Part shown: positions 23,503 through 34,582 of the stretch, one piece after another
How the letters are laid out: each line of letters opens with the position of its first letter
Position numbering within the stretch: the first letter of the stretch is position 1
Assembly (NCBI GenBank): GCA_023897205.1
Contig: JAHWDD010000003.1
Coordinates: 3,909,665 to 3,973,664, forward strand
Source of the DNA: Exophiala sp. HKRS030
Lineage: Eukaryota; Ascomycota; Eurotiomycetes; Chaetothyriales; Herpotrichiellaceae
DNA: 64,000 nucleotides
Reading direction: 5' to 3'
Position numbers and translations under genes: made by a program
Notes under the pieces: generated by a model
The model's database searches: none
Seen by the model: the letters and a program-made list of their open reading frames with translations, nothing else
Told to the model about the DNA's origin: nothing

Positions 23503-24269
23503 ATGGCAGGCACAAGAAATTACGACTTCCTAGTAGGCCCATCCTCCTCACAGGACTTGTTCTTGCACAAAATCCTTGATTGACATTCTGCTCAGATAAA
23601 ACTCCTTCTAATCGGCGACTCGGGCGTTGGAAAATCATGCTGTTTACTGCGATTCTCCGAGGACAGCTTTACCCCGAGTTTCATCACAACCATCGGCATC
23701 GACTTCAAGATCAGAACCATTGACCTCGATGGGAAGCGAGTCAAGTTGCAAATATGGGATACTGCGGGTCAAGAGCGGTTTCGCACTATTACTACCGCTT
23801 ACTACCGCGGCGCTATGGGCATTCTGCTTGTATACGATGTCACGGATGAGAAGAGTTTCAATAGTAAGCGCTTTCCTATTTGTACATCGGCGTCGCCACT
23901 CAGAACCCTCCTACTAACCCTGCCTCATCAGACATAAGAACCTGGTTTTCCAACGTGGAACAGCACGCAAGCGAAGGCGTCAACAAGATCCTTATCGGTA
24001 ACAAATGCGATTGGGCAGAGAAACGAGCCGTGTCGACAGAGCAAGGACAAGCACTTGCGGATGAATTAGGAATTCCTTTCTTGGAGGTGTCGGCAAAGTC
24101 AAATATCAACATCGAAAAGGCCTTTTACTCATTAGCCGGTGACATCAAGAAACGATTGATCGACAGCTCGAAAGAATCAGGTAGTGGTGCTGGTGGTAAT
24201 TCGGGCGTTGGAGGCGTTAATGTTGCCCAAAATGCCGGCGGCGGTGCTGCGAGTGGAAAGTGCTGTTAA
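23503..24269 (+). CDS. SEC4: Rab GTPase Sec4/Rab8 type, three exons
   Basis: Post-Golgi secretory Rab (Sec4; SrgA in Aspergillus) that drives vesicle delivery to growth sites. Exons are 23503-23532, 23596-23863 and 23932-24269; introns are 63 and 68 nt, total 636 nt, 211 residues. All GTPase motifs are present: P-loop [12 protein letters not shown], switch [12 protein letters not shown], switch [26 protein letters not shown] and EVSAKSN. The C-terminus is a Gly/Ser-rich tail ending in CC, the geranylgeranylation site. The first 10 residues form their own exon, a common arrangement in fungal Rabs. No frame break. Confidence is very high for the Rab; the Sec4/Rab8 assignment rests on the effector region and N-terminus ([18 protein letters not shown]). 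Confidence 0.96.
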
Positions 24270-26189
24270 AAGGGGTGGAAGAGGTTGAATAATCGAGGAT
24301 TTGGGTGTCCGGAAGATCGTGTGAGGCGGCTATTTACTCAACGTCGATAATGCTTACAGTCATTTTTCCTTTTCCGCGACAGACAGAAAACCCACGCAAG
24401 ATCCGCGGACGAGCATGTAACCAAAACCCATGCTATAATCGAGAGTGAGAGTGAGAGTGAGAATGAGAGGCAGGCATAAAGAAAATGCATAGAGACGAGG
24501 GCTCGGGCGATTCTCTCAGCCGTGGGATTTTTCTCAAATGCAATGCAAAGAGGCACACGCATACACACACACTCTCTCTCTCACACACACCTCTTTCTAC
24601 GTTTTCACTTTCCGGCAGAGATGGGGACATATACACACACAGGGTAGATGGGCGCGGGGATTTTTTGGGCGACTTTTCTTCCAATTCCAGTTTTTTCTAA
24701 AATGGCACAAGGCGCATTTGTTTTTGATTCTGTCTCCCTCTTTTTTATTCTCTATTTCACTTCTGCCCGCTCCTCCTGACCCTGACCCTCCCGCCTCCCT
24801 CTCTCGTTCTCACATTCGCGGAGAAAGACACAAAATACGCATCTACTCTTTACTCTGTCCACCAACCGCGACACACAAGAGTCTCACCCGGGACTTGGGG
24901 ACTCGGTCAGGGAAGGGAAGGGAAGGGAGGGGAGGGAAGGAGGGGGAAGGGAGTGAGCAAACCAACGCTACATCAACCGCAGAATCTTCTTTCCACACCC
25001 ACAACTCGTCTCCATACCACGTCAGCGACATTCTCCGACTCGATGGGTTCCCCACGGCCGGTTGAGTGCCGAGATCAACGGGTGTGAAGGTCAAGGGAAG
25101 AAGACCGGCACAGGGGGGGGACGAGCAATCAAATCAAGGTGGATAAGGGTGTGAAAAAAAGGGGAGGGGAAGAGAAGAGAGGAGAAGAGAAATGCAAAGC
25201 AAAGACTTAAAAAAAGAGAAAAGGAGAAAAGGAGAAAAGGATTAGGGAAAATATATGTGTATCAAGAATTAACAACAAAAAAGACGACGCCAGCCAGTCA
25301 GCCAGCCAGCCAGCCAGCTAGCCAGCCGGGAGGGAACGCTACGGCGATGGCGACGGTGATTGAGGGTTGAGGATTGAGGATTGAGCTTTGTGCATATTCT
25401 TCTTATTTTCACTCGGGGCGTTCATGGCAGAGAAGTTTACAGGCGTCTTTCGCAGATGGGTTTTGTTTTGGATTTGCTTTACGAGAGTCTCATTGTTGAT
25501 ACTGAGAGGACAGGATATGCACTGGTTGTGGAAACTCGGCTGGACGCTTGAGCTGGGAGACCAGCGTGTCAAAGACTGGGGTGGGGTATAATAAGAGAGA
25601 TGCTCTTTTCGATATGCCGTAGAGGGTAAACATGCTTAATAAATTTCAGTCGTCAAGATCGATGTTGTGGTTTTGAGAATCGTCCCAGAGTTTAAAAACA
25701 TTCAAGCCATGCAAAAACGAAGAGGGAAGAAGGAGAGAAAGGGAGATCCAGGATGGTAGAAGTGAAAGGGGCATTGAATTCGTGTTGTAGCTCTAGAGAT
25801 CCTTGACAAAGAGTGCGTTGACCAACTGGAACGACGACTTTTGCCATTTGAGCATTGCCTCCCCTGTAAAAATTTGTCTTTGGGAATGGGGTGTATGTTG
25901 CCAGCCAGAAATACTAAGGAAGAAAAAAACAAGAGCCAGATCCTTCAAGTGCTCCCGAAAATGCACGCTGTCGTTTGGGCAGTTGTCTCACTTGAACCGC
26001 TGTGGTATTCATTTCATTTGTCATTTCCATCACATAGAGGAAGAGATCTCGTCCTCAATGCTAGCTTCGTGGTTACTCTAATCCTTGCCACGTCTCTGGG
26101 GTGGAAAATGGTTACATTTCCCGAGAGACCTGCTCCGTATGACCTGAGACATTGTGGCTTTGAAAGGTCTGCCCATGGGTTCGGTTGGC
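24270..26189. other. Low-complexity interval between SEC4 and profilin
   Basis: A 1.9 kb convergent interval with no gene that I can support. Much of it is purine- or pyrimidine-biased simple sequence: GAGAGT repeats near 24440-24470, CA/CT repeats near 24556-24592, G/A tracts near 24905-24955, AGGAGAAA repeats near 25210-25242, CAGC repeats near 25288-25328 and TTGAGGA repeats near 25360-25386. It includes the 3' ends of both neighbours. Confidence 0.6.
24433..25386. repeat. Series of microsatellites and purine tracts
   Basis: Six separate simple repeats spread over 950 bases, with units GAGAGT, CA then CT, GGGAA, GGAGAAAA, CAGC and TTGAGGA. Together with a G-run of seven or more near 25105 they make this the least complex part of the window. 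Confidence 0.7.
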
Positions 26190-26846
26190 TTAATAACCGA
26201 CGCCGACGAGGTAGGCTCCGAGTTTTTCGACGGTATTGGCAGCTGCGCCAGGCTGTACTGTCTCGGGATAATGTGCAATGAGAAGGGCTTGCTTTGTCTT
26301 GACGATGACAACGCCTTCTCTTCCCTAGAATTTGTCACACGGCGCAGTTAGCTTGGACATGGTCACTGGGTAGGATTTCCATCGGCTCGCAGGTCTTTTC
26401 GCGTCCTATGCCATGTCATTGCTTTTGAATATGTCACACACCTTCTTTCCATAGAGACTCGTGTCATCGGCCTTGATGACAATATATTTCTGTCCTGCAA
26501 TATGCAAGCCGGTAGCTTGGACTTTCTTAGGCTCGGTGGTGTCCTTGTAGGCGCCGACTACTTCCTGTAATTCGGCCGGACTGACGTTGAATCCTGCGGA
26601 CGTGGCCCATACCGATGTGCCTTCGGTGTTGAAGATGGCGGCCTTGTCGACGTGGCCTGTGCCAACCAGACTAATTCAGAGTCAGGATCTCCCCTCTGTA
26701 GGCTGGAATGCCCGCTGCGGCGGGGTCAAGAGAATATTCGTACCTTGAATCAACGTATGCTAGAGCCGGTTGGGATTAGCGAGAGTTACCAAGTGGCTGA
26801 CATATTGATAGAGATGACTACTGATCAACGTACCTTGCCAAGACAT
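26190..26846 (-). CDS. Profilin, four exons
   Basis: Small actin-monomer-binding protein (profilin; PFY1 in yeast). Minus-strand exons are 26834-26846 (13 nt), 26744-26759 (16 nt), 26442-26670 and 26190-26324. Introns are 74, 73 and 117 nt with donors GTACGT, GTACGA and GTGTGT. The total is 393 nt, 130 residues. The start [20 protein letters not shown] is the profilin signature, and [18 protein letters not shown] and [20 protein letters not shown] match the actin and polyproline faces. It ends LVGVGY. The two micro-exons of 13 and 16 nt are short for a fungal gene and would be lost in ORF-based annotation. No frame break. Confidence 0.95.
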
Positions 26847-27540
26847 GATTGTCAATGTGAGGTGGTTGATCAATCTGCGTGGTTGATGATACGCGAAGGG
26901 TCGGAGGGATGGAAGTTCGAGAAAATGCAATCGGCGGGTTTGCAGCCAGAAGAACAAGTCGGTGAGTTGTGGAGGATCAGATGTGGCCTAGGGCGTGAAT
27001 GGAATGGCGACAGCGCAGGAGACAGCAAGAGGCAATGGAACAAAGTGTGTCAATGGGCTGTATTTGAGAGGATGAGGATGAGAAGTCGACGACGGCGAGG
27101 TTGTTGTTAAAAGTTGGATGGGAATGATTCGGGCAACAACAGATGACGGAACTGCTGAGGGTGAGTGTGATTGGGAGTAGCTGACGGGTTAACTAGTGTA
27201 GGAGGGGAGATTTTGGTGGTTGTGACTGTGGTGGTGGTTGTGATGGTTGTCATGTCATGGTGGGGTGGTTGAACGTTGGGCAGTGCCGGTTTCAAGACTT
27301 TCAAGACGCGAATGCTGAAGATCCAAGCCATTATTATCCATAGAATATTTTCCGGACGCCCCTAGACTACCCGTTACCTGTCCGTGACTACCGTAGGCGT
27401 GTGCTTTAGTTAACTACCTAGGTAGTGATGATAGGCGTCCACCGTCCCCCAAGCTGTAAAGGTCAGAGGCTTTGGGGTCCGCCAGGCGCCTCGGGCTTGG
27501 ATTCTGGATCCCTCGGGTCTACTTTTAGCTGGCCTTGGGT

Positions 27541-27556
27541 TACTGTACGTACAGTA
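27541..27556. repeat. Perfect 16-bp palindrome
   Basis: TACTGTACGTACAGTA reads the same on both strands. Related words (TACAGTAC, CTGTACGG) recur nearby at about 27615 and in other intergenic DNA of the window. It may be a dyad binding site or a small cruciform; function unknown. Confidence 0.7.
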
Positions 27557-27825
27557 CCTTACGTCTTAACGTCTTGCAACGACAGCTTGTGCTGCCCCTC
27601 ATTGTTTCTTGGCGTTGATGCACTGTACGGACTGTTAGCGCGACTAAGTGTCCAGACGAGGTTAATTAAGCATCGAGTTAAGTGTTTAGCGCCTTACCCG
27701 GGGCCTAAGGATGACTTAGGACCCTTAATTAGTTAGCTAGGTGCCTACGAGGTGCCTAGATTCCTCACGATACCTCTACTCCGTAGGACGAAAGACAACC
27801 CAATTACTATAAAAGGTTTAATCCT

Positions 27826-27895
27826 AGACGGCTAGCCTCTTTAATCATAACTTCTATTATATTATACTAAAACTAATATTATTTATTTTATGAAA
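27826..27895. other. AT-rich island
   Basis: About 70 bases made almost wholly of A and T, set in sequence of roughly balanced composition. It could be a relic of a repeat-induced-mutation-damaged element, an origin-like element or chance. No open frame or terminal repeat accompanies it. Confidence 0.4.
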
Positions 27896-28848
27896 TGTCT
27901 AGAGCCTACTGTGGTAAGAAGTTGCGGCGAAACGAAACCAGCAGCACAGCATGACATGAATGATGGTAACGCATGCCATAATTCTCCTCACGAGCTTTTC
28001 TGGCTGAATACTATATGATGTTGATCCTTGCGTTCCCAAGGAAATTGTTTCCAGAGCTGATGTGCTTGGCGACTTCACATCCCATTATCAAACGGCGGGC
28101 TGATTGAACAGATGGGCCCATCGTCGTTGTCAATGCTCGTATCTCACCATCCCGCTTGAAAATCTCAACAAAGCAAGCCATACGTGAGCAGATGCATGGA
28201 AGATTCTTACTATGTTGCGCTATATTCATCGAACCCGGACCTCTGTCCTCGACAAGATCGCATCATGTTGGCTTTGCAAGCTTCGTCAAACAAAAGCAAT
28301 ACTGGCGAAGCGAAGAATGGAATGGAGTCTGTCTGCCTCCTTGTGGACGAGGATTCTACTCTCCTGGTATAAATGAGTCTAGAAAAGAATAACCCGTCAC
28401 AAAACGACAGGCACCGACGAAAGGCTCTCATGAAATTGTTTCTATGGTTTGTTACCTAACAGTAAGTGATTGAGGGCGTCTTGGTTCACTGAGGAGCGTG
28501 CCTAGAATTCAACACGTCACCAAGAATTGAACCCGCTAGCACGAACATGTCGTGTTGCACGATGCATATCGCGGCCCGAGCTGCTGCTGGGCGAAGAATT
28601 GTTGACATAAGAATTGTCCCACAGCGCAGGCCCGTGCACCGGTTTACGATGCTTGATAGTGCCTTCATCCACTGCGACTTCGCCGTTAGCGGAGGCCTGC
28701 GGACTAGCGAAACATGGAGCTCGAAATGGTATCGATCTAGCGAGAATAATTATTCGAAGCAAACATTAGTCCCGAATTTTTGGTCACCATAAGACACCCC
28801 GAGCTCGTCCACGATGACCAAGGTATGGTCTCCATTGTGGACTGCTAA

Positions 28849-30725
28849 ATGAAAGATGAAGATGGCAACCGACCTGGCACAAGACCATGTCTCTTCACCA
28901 GATCTCGGATCCCCCGGTTTCAAACCCGAATTCACGACACTACCAACCAACATTATGGCGATGATTGGCCTACGGACGATGAGAAGGAGACTGACGATGA
29001 AAGAAGGCAGACGAAGTGGAACGCAAACGCGTGCGCATCGGGTCGAGACCGAACCCTCAACCGGACGATTACGAAGCGTGAGAGCTTGCTATCGAATATC
29101 AGGACGCGGCCGCCAATTGGCCCTTTTTCACACCCTTTAGAACGCCAGAAGACAACGAGCAGCGATCTGGTTGATTTCGAAGGCGAGGACGATCCATATC
29201 GACCGGTGAACTGGACCATGAACAAGAAAATCGTCACCACCGCCCTGTATAGTTTCACTACCATGTCTGCGAGCTGGGGGAGTAGCTCGTTTAGTCCCGG
29301 AACGAGTCAAGTTGCCGAAGAATTCGGAGTGGGAACTCAAATATCGACCTTGGGAACGACATTGTACCTGTTTGGATTCGGGCTTGGCCCACTTCTCTGG
29401 GCTCCTATCTCTGAGGTCTATGGACGCAAGAACTCGGTGCTCCCGCCCATGTTCGTTTCCGCTTGCTTCTTGTTCGCTTGTGGATCGGCGAGTGATATTC
29501 AGACCATCATGATTGCGAGGTTCTTCGCAGGCTTCTTTTCTGCGGCGCCTGTCACCAACACTGGCGGCGTTTTGAGTGATCTGTTCCCGTCATCCCAAAG
29601 AGGTATTGCGATTGCAGCATATTCTATGGCCGTGGTGATTGGCCCGATTTTTGGGCCGATAGTTGGATCTGCGTTGGTGGTGCAGCCGAGCTTGCGATGG
29701 CGTTGGACAGAGTACTTGACGGGCATCATCCAGCTCTTTTTCTTGGTTATCGACATTGTTCTCCTGGATGAGTCGTACCCCCACGGCTTCTAGTGTACAA
29801 AGCCAGACGACTCCGTCATCAGAGTGGCAATTGGGCACTACATGCCAAATTCGAAGAATGGGATGTGTCGATTGGTGCATTGGCCAAGAAGTTTCTGGTC
29901 CGGCCGTTCCAACTATTAGCAACGCCTATTTGTGCGCTTGTAGCTCTATACGCGAGCTTCTGCTATGGCATTCTGTACATGCAACTCGGTGGGTCCTCGT
30001 CGTGACACGATATTGCGAGCGCACTAACTCAGGGCAAGGCGCCATCCCAATAATTTTCGGCGAGGCTCGTGGATGGTCACAAGTTATTGCTGCATTACCC
30101 TTTCTGTCGATCCTCGTCGGCGCAATTCTCGGAGCGATACTAAACATCTTCAATCAACTTCGATACAATCAACTCGTCAAGAAGACTGGGAAAAGCGTGG
30201 TCCCTGAAGCTCGTCTGCCGCCCATGGCACTGGGATCGGTCATCTTCTCCGGCGGGTTGTTTGTCACTGGGTGGACAGCGGATCCGAGGTAAGACTCGCA
30301 CTCGAATTCGAGAAAACAGACAGACGAAAGTGCTGATCAGCAACAGTCATCCCTGGATCGCACCTTGCATTGGCATTGCAATGGTCGGCATGGGGTTCTT
30401 CACCATCTTTCAAGCGGCCTTGAACTACCTGGTCGACACGTTCCAGAAGTATGCCGCAAGTGCCGTCGGGGCGAACAGTAAGTCGTCTCCGGTCGCGAAG
30501 TACAGACAGACATGCGGCCCAAGTACTAACGAAAAGCCAGCGTTTCTTCGGTCTTGCTTCGCGGGTGCATTTCCACTGGTGGTTGGCCCACTCTATCACA
30601 ATGTCGGCATTCCTTGGGGAACAAGCATCTTTGGTTTCTTTGCTCTTCTTATGGTCCCTGTGCCGTTTCTCTTCATGGTGTACGGTGAGAGGCTGAGAAT
30701 GGCGAACAAATGGAGCAGAACTTGA
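28849..30725 (+). CDS. MFS multidrug-type transporter (DHA1), four exons, one apparent frameshift
   Basis: A plasma-membrane H+ antiporter of the 12-helix DHA1 drug-efflux type. Exons are about 28849-29988, 30039-30288, 30347-30477 and 30541-30725. The N-terminus is long and cytosolic. The family marker DDPYRPVNWTMNKK precedes helix 1, and the A-motif region WAPISEVYGRKNSV lies between helices 2 and 3. FGPIVGSAL is the antiporter-type helix 5 (motif C-like). The frame stops at 29793 just after DESYP but resumes as LLVYKARRLRHQSGNWALHA. One missing C in the C5 run 29778-29782 restores it, giving 568 codons plus stop. The second exon could instead start at 30033, adding two residues. The start is uncertain, because another frame opens at 28856. 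It lies tail to tail with the RTA1-like gene. Confidence 0.88.
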
Positions 30726-31211
30726 TGTCTCGTTTGTGCGTATAGAGGGGCGCGGAGTGCTTGTGGGCGGACTCCCAAAGTGCGCAGGAAGCGGCGAGGC
30801 TCGAGCGGCTAATCAGAAGAGGAGGACGAATGAATGACTGGTTTGTCGTACAACACTACATACTACTCTGTGGGTAGGTACTTGGGCATAACCCGATCTA
30901 CTAAAGCCAGGGATCTCTCGTGCTTGTACAGCATATTCCCTCGAGCAGGAGGGGTCGACCAAGGAAAAGGTACTGCCAACGACCACGTTGTCAATAATTC
31001 ATCTATTATCCAATCGCGTTCATCTATGTCTACGGCCATCTGTAGCAAAATGTTCCAAAATTCCTTCGTAATGGTATGACTACAGTACATGTCCAACTCG
31101 CCTTGTAATTGCCTTCCGTCTCCTCAACTTTGTGACAACTTGTAAACAATGATAATTCCGCAGACTGTGACGCCGTGCCTGTATTTTTTGGTCATTGATA
31201 TCTCTTTCAAC
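30726..31211. other. Convergent intergenic region
   Basis: A 486-base interval between the stops of the MFS and RTA1-like genes. No gene or repeat is seen. Confidence 0.5.
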
Positions 31212-32245
31212 TCATCGGAAGAACTTCTTCTGACAAATCTCTTGCTCTTGAGGTTGGCAAAGCCCCTTAGACGGTTCCTGGGGCGCGGAGTTCCTCCATC
31301 GATGCCTCTCGGGACGATTTGGCAACAGGTTCCAATGAACGGCGGACACGGCCAGAGAGACGTGGGAACCCCAGCCTGGGTGGAAAATAGTTTGACATCC
31401 TGCTGCAATGACAATCATCCTGGAATAACGTTAGAAAGAACATTGGAACGTTGGTGCGGAGTTACTCACACTCCCTCGAGAACAATGAACGAAGGTTCAT
31501 CCCGCATGATGCTGTTACCCCAGCCCCCGGCCATCTCGATGATACGGTAAACACATCTCACATAAATGGTGAGCCAGGCGACAGCGACACCGCCCACGAA
31601 CATTCGGAATTTGGGATCGGCAAGTGTTGCGGTAGCTTCAGCAGAGAGGGGCCAACTTTGAACAGTCTTGGATCGACGCCAGGTGTAGATTGCTGCCGCT
31701 ACAGCAAACAGAGTCAATGCAGCCACCTGCCAAGCAACACCTGCCATCATGAGGCCATCTCCCACTTCGAGCATATCTCCATCATCAGCCGTGGATGCTA
31801 TGCCACCACCAGCGGCTTGTAGGACAAGAGAGAGGACGTCGAAACCGATAAAGATGTAGGTGTAAAAGCGGGCCTTGATGAAAGACGCCGACTCGCCAAA
31901 GCACAAGACAACGTGCTTCAGCGTGAGATAGATGGCGGCCGAGTTGAAGGCCGGGGCAATAATCAAGCAACAGATCTGGGTGATGAAGCCGGCATCCAAC
32001 CATGGGTTACCACGCATGATCAACCTGCCAACGTACCCAATTGTCTCTGTCAGACATCCCAAGCTAACGGCGATCATATAAGTCCATGTTCTATACCGGA
32101 AGCCCAGCCCGAGATTGGCGAAGAAGAAAATGGCGAATACGGTAACGAAAAAGGTGTTGGCTCCGAGGCTAGGTTGATAACCATAGGTGGACACCTCCCA
32201 GGTGCACACATCGGTAAGTTCTGTGCATTCGATATCGTCAGACAT
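31212..32245 (-). CDS. RTA1-like seven-helix membrane protein, two exons
   Basis: Fungal RTA1-domain (lipid-translocating exporter-like) protein, linked in yeast to resistance to 7-aminocholesterol and to sphingoid-base stress (RTA1, RSB1). Minus-strand exons are 31470-32245 and 31212-31419; the intron is 50 nt with donor GTGAGT; 984 nt, 327 residues. Seven hydrophobic helices are visible. Family motifs include ETIGYVGRL, ICCLIIAPAFNSAAIYLTL, GFDVLSLVLQAAGGG and YRIIEMAGGWGNSIMRDE. The last helix, MIVIAAGCQTIFHPGW, comes from exon 2. The ATG at 32243-32245 (MSDDIECTEL) is chosen: upstream in-frame sequence to 32575 is not membrane-like or conserved. It has a long shared upstream region with the divergent Zn2Cys6 gene. 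Confidence 0.9.
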
Positions 32246-34582
32246 GGTGGAGATTAGTGTTGAAGATGAAGGGGCTTCGTTGTGTATTCGAGAAGAAAAG
32301 GGCGAACAAGTATGGATGGTTGGAAGCCTACTGGAAGACTTTGTTCTGTCCTGCTCGGGATGGAGATGGTGTGGTAGAGTAAAATGATCGAGATGAGGAA
32401 GATTACCACAATTTAATACTTCGAGATGGTGACCGTTGTTCGAGTCACGCCTTGATAACATAAGGCGTCTCAAATCAAAACGGGGAGACACTAAATCTAC
32501 CATAGTCCATGGTATCAAGACGGCTGCGCCTCCTGCTGCTTCGCAACATGAGCTTAATGGGACCGACCCTACCACTCATACTTTCAGTCAAAGGCCCAGG
32601 ACATCCGCATCTCGCAAGCGAAAGCTGGTGGGTCAATCAGGCACCCGAGTTAGCATGGCTTTGAGCTGATTTGCTCTCGAGGGCGGCGAGGCTGTCCAGA
32701 TGCCAAAAAGGGGAAGGGTGGGCCTTGGACATAATCATCCCCAAAGCCACTGCACGAGCTTGAAACAATGGTTATAGTGTGCAATCATATGCATACCATG
32801 CTTCCGTACGCTGTGGTCTTGATATCATTGTGCGTCGAGGACGCTACAGTAACGTCCGCACGGATGATAAAGATAGAATAGGGTACAACAAGCCAAGTGT
32901 TTGGCGCGGTGGACCCTGGGAAGTGCATGATTCAAACATGGCCGTAACGGTCAATATATCGTTGCCTGACTGAGATGACCAATGGGCTGGCAGTTTGACG
33001 GGGTGATTTTCCAGACAACTGGTGTACTCTTGAGGCTTGCTGTCATGAATTTTTCTTTGCGGGTTGCCCTGGATGCCTCAATGCGTCTACGAGTTCGGGA
33101 AACGGATACGTCGTGAGTCTTGGCGGTCGTTGAGGGGCGCAGCCATGTCGTCGACGGGTATCAGGACGACCAACCAGATGGTGTCGTCGTGACAATAGGC
33201 CCAGTCCGGAGCCACATGTCGCACATCTGGGTAAGGCCCACCATGTGCGAACTAGGCCCAAAACAATGCCGTGTTGCGAAACTGTAATGATTGGTTCGTC
33301 GAAAGGGTTTTTCCTCAGGCACCGACCGACTGTGGGACAACTTACCATGCGCGTTTAGAGATACGGAGTACAACCTCGTGAGTAGGACAGGACCCTCTCT
33401 CTCATTTTGCCATTGCGTATCTCGTATCAAGCAAAATCGACCACCAGTAATGATGATGTAGCATGTGTCGCAGCTTCCCTCTTTGGGTTTTTGGGAGTTG
33501 CAGGTTTTGTCAAGTAACATATGTTTGAATTGGGTAGGAGCGACCTGGGATGGACATGTTGAATAATCACCTGCGCCTTTACCTTTACCTTCACCGTGTC
33601 GCACGATCGTACGCTCGTACCGTCCCACGGTCCCACGATCGCACCTTCCCACCGACCTACAGCCCGCTCCTGCCATGTTCCTGCCATGTTCCTGCCCTGA
33701 TATTGGCGACAAACCTCAAACAAACATGGCAGGCACAGTCGCAAGGCACGTCCAGTTATGGCACTCTGGCCCCTTCGCCAACGACGACGGGCTATGGACT
33801 CAAACTTGCTTCTTGAGTATTAGTGCTTGAAGCTCTCAGAGGCCTGAAGTCACTTTTCGGTCGTAGGGCTTTTAGGCTGGAAATTGGGGCTCCGTCTACG
33901 TTGTCGGCTGTAGGCTGTAAGGCGCATTTAAGATGGTCGCACCGCCAGCTATCGATGAATCTTGAGAGCTTACCCAGGTACCCTTGGCGAGTAGGCTTTA
34001 ACGACTCGGTACTCCGTAGAAGGATCCCTCAGGGCCTCAGTTACACGCTGCATACAACTCTGGCTTCACTTTTGGCCCTCTCAGGCTCAGTCAAAATCAG
34101 GCCTACCAGCTCGGAACTGATTAATCAACCGAAGTCTGGAATGCAGTGTGGACGGGTTTCAAGTGACCAACTCTCCCTGAGCTCCGGCTCCGGCGCTCCC
34201 ACCCGGCCAGGCTGCCACTTTAGTTACTGGGTCGAATGAATCTAGATACATACCTTCTGTAGATAGAGAGACATATACAGCGTAGCAGTGGTAGTTAGTC
34301 CGCTAGTCTACCGTAGATGGCTTGTCGTAATGTGAGCCCCCAAATCGGTGCCCTGAGCCTTGGCACTCTTCTCAGCTTTGAGACCAACACACCCCAGGAT
34401 TGATCCAACCGACCACGAGGCCGCGACATCACAAATGAGGCTGTGATATGGCACCCTAGTATACAAAATTATGTTGCCTGAATCACGCTTGAACTATATA
34501 TCACGCCAGAAAGGGATCATGGGCATGATAGCCGCCACAGCTGGCCTTCAAGCCGCAAACTCGTCCGCCTTATGCCCAGAAG
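32246..34582. other. Divergent intergenic region, RTA1-like / Zn2Cys6
   Basis: A 2.3 kb interval. It contains two TACGGAGTA-type 9-mers (33362-33370 and 34010-34018), an imperfect repeat rich in CCCACGATCG near 33600-33650 and a 12-base repeat (CATGTTCCTGC) near 33670-33700. Frames at 33161-33744 and 33823-34239 have no recognisable content. Confidence 0.5.

Larger units (their letters stand above)
26847..28848. other. Intergenic region with AT-rich island
   Basis: A 2 kb divergent interval between profilin and the MFS gene. It holds a perfect 16-bp palindrome at 27541-27556, one TACTCCGTA 9-mer (27777-27785) and an AT-rich island (about 27826-27895) unlike its surroundings. Frames here (27107-27331, 27425-27736, 28010-28790) show no recognisable protein. 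Confidence 0.5.

Noticed and set aside
27826..27895. Transposon relic at the AT-rich island
   Set aside because: No terminal repeats, coding remnant or target-site duplication are visible; only base composition is unusual.
32440..32470. tRNA B-box-like GTTCGAGTC sequence
   Set aside because: No matching acceptor stem, A box or anticodon arm could be drawn around it.
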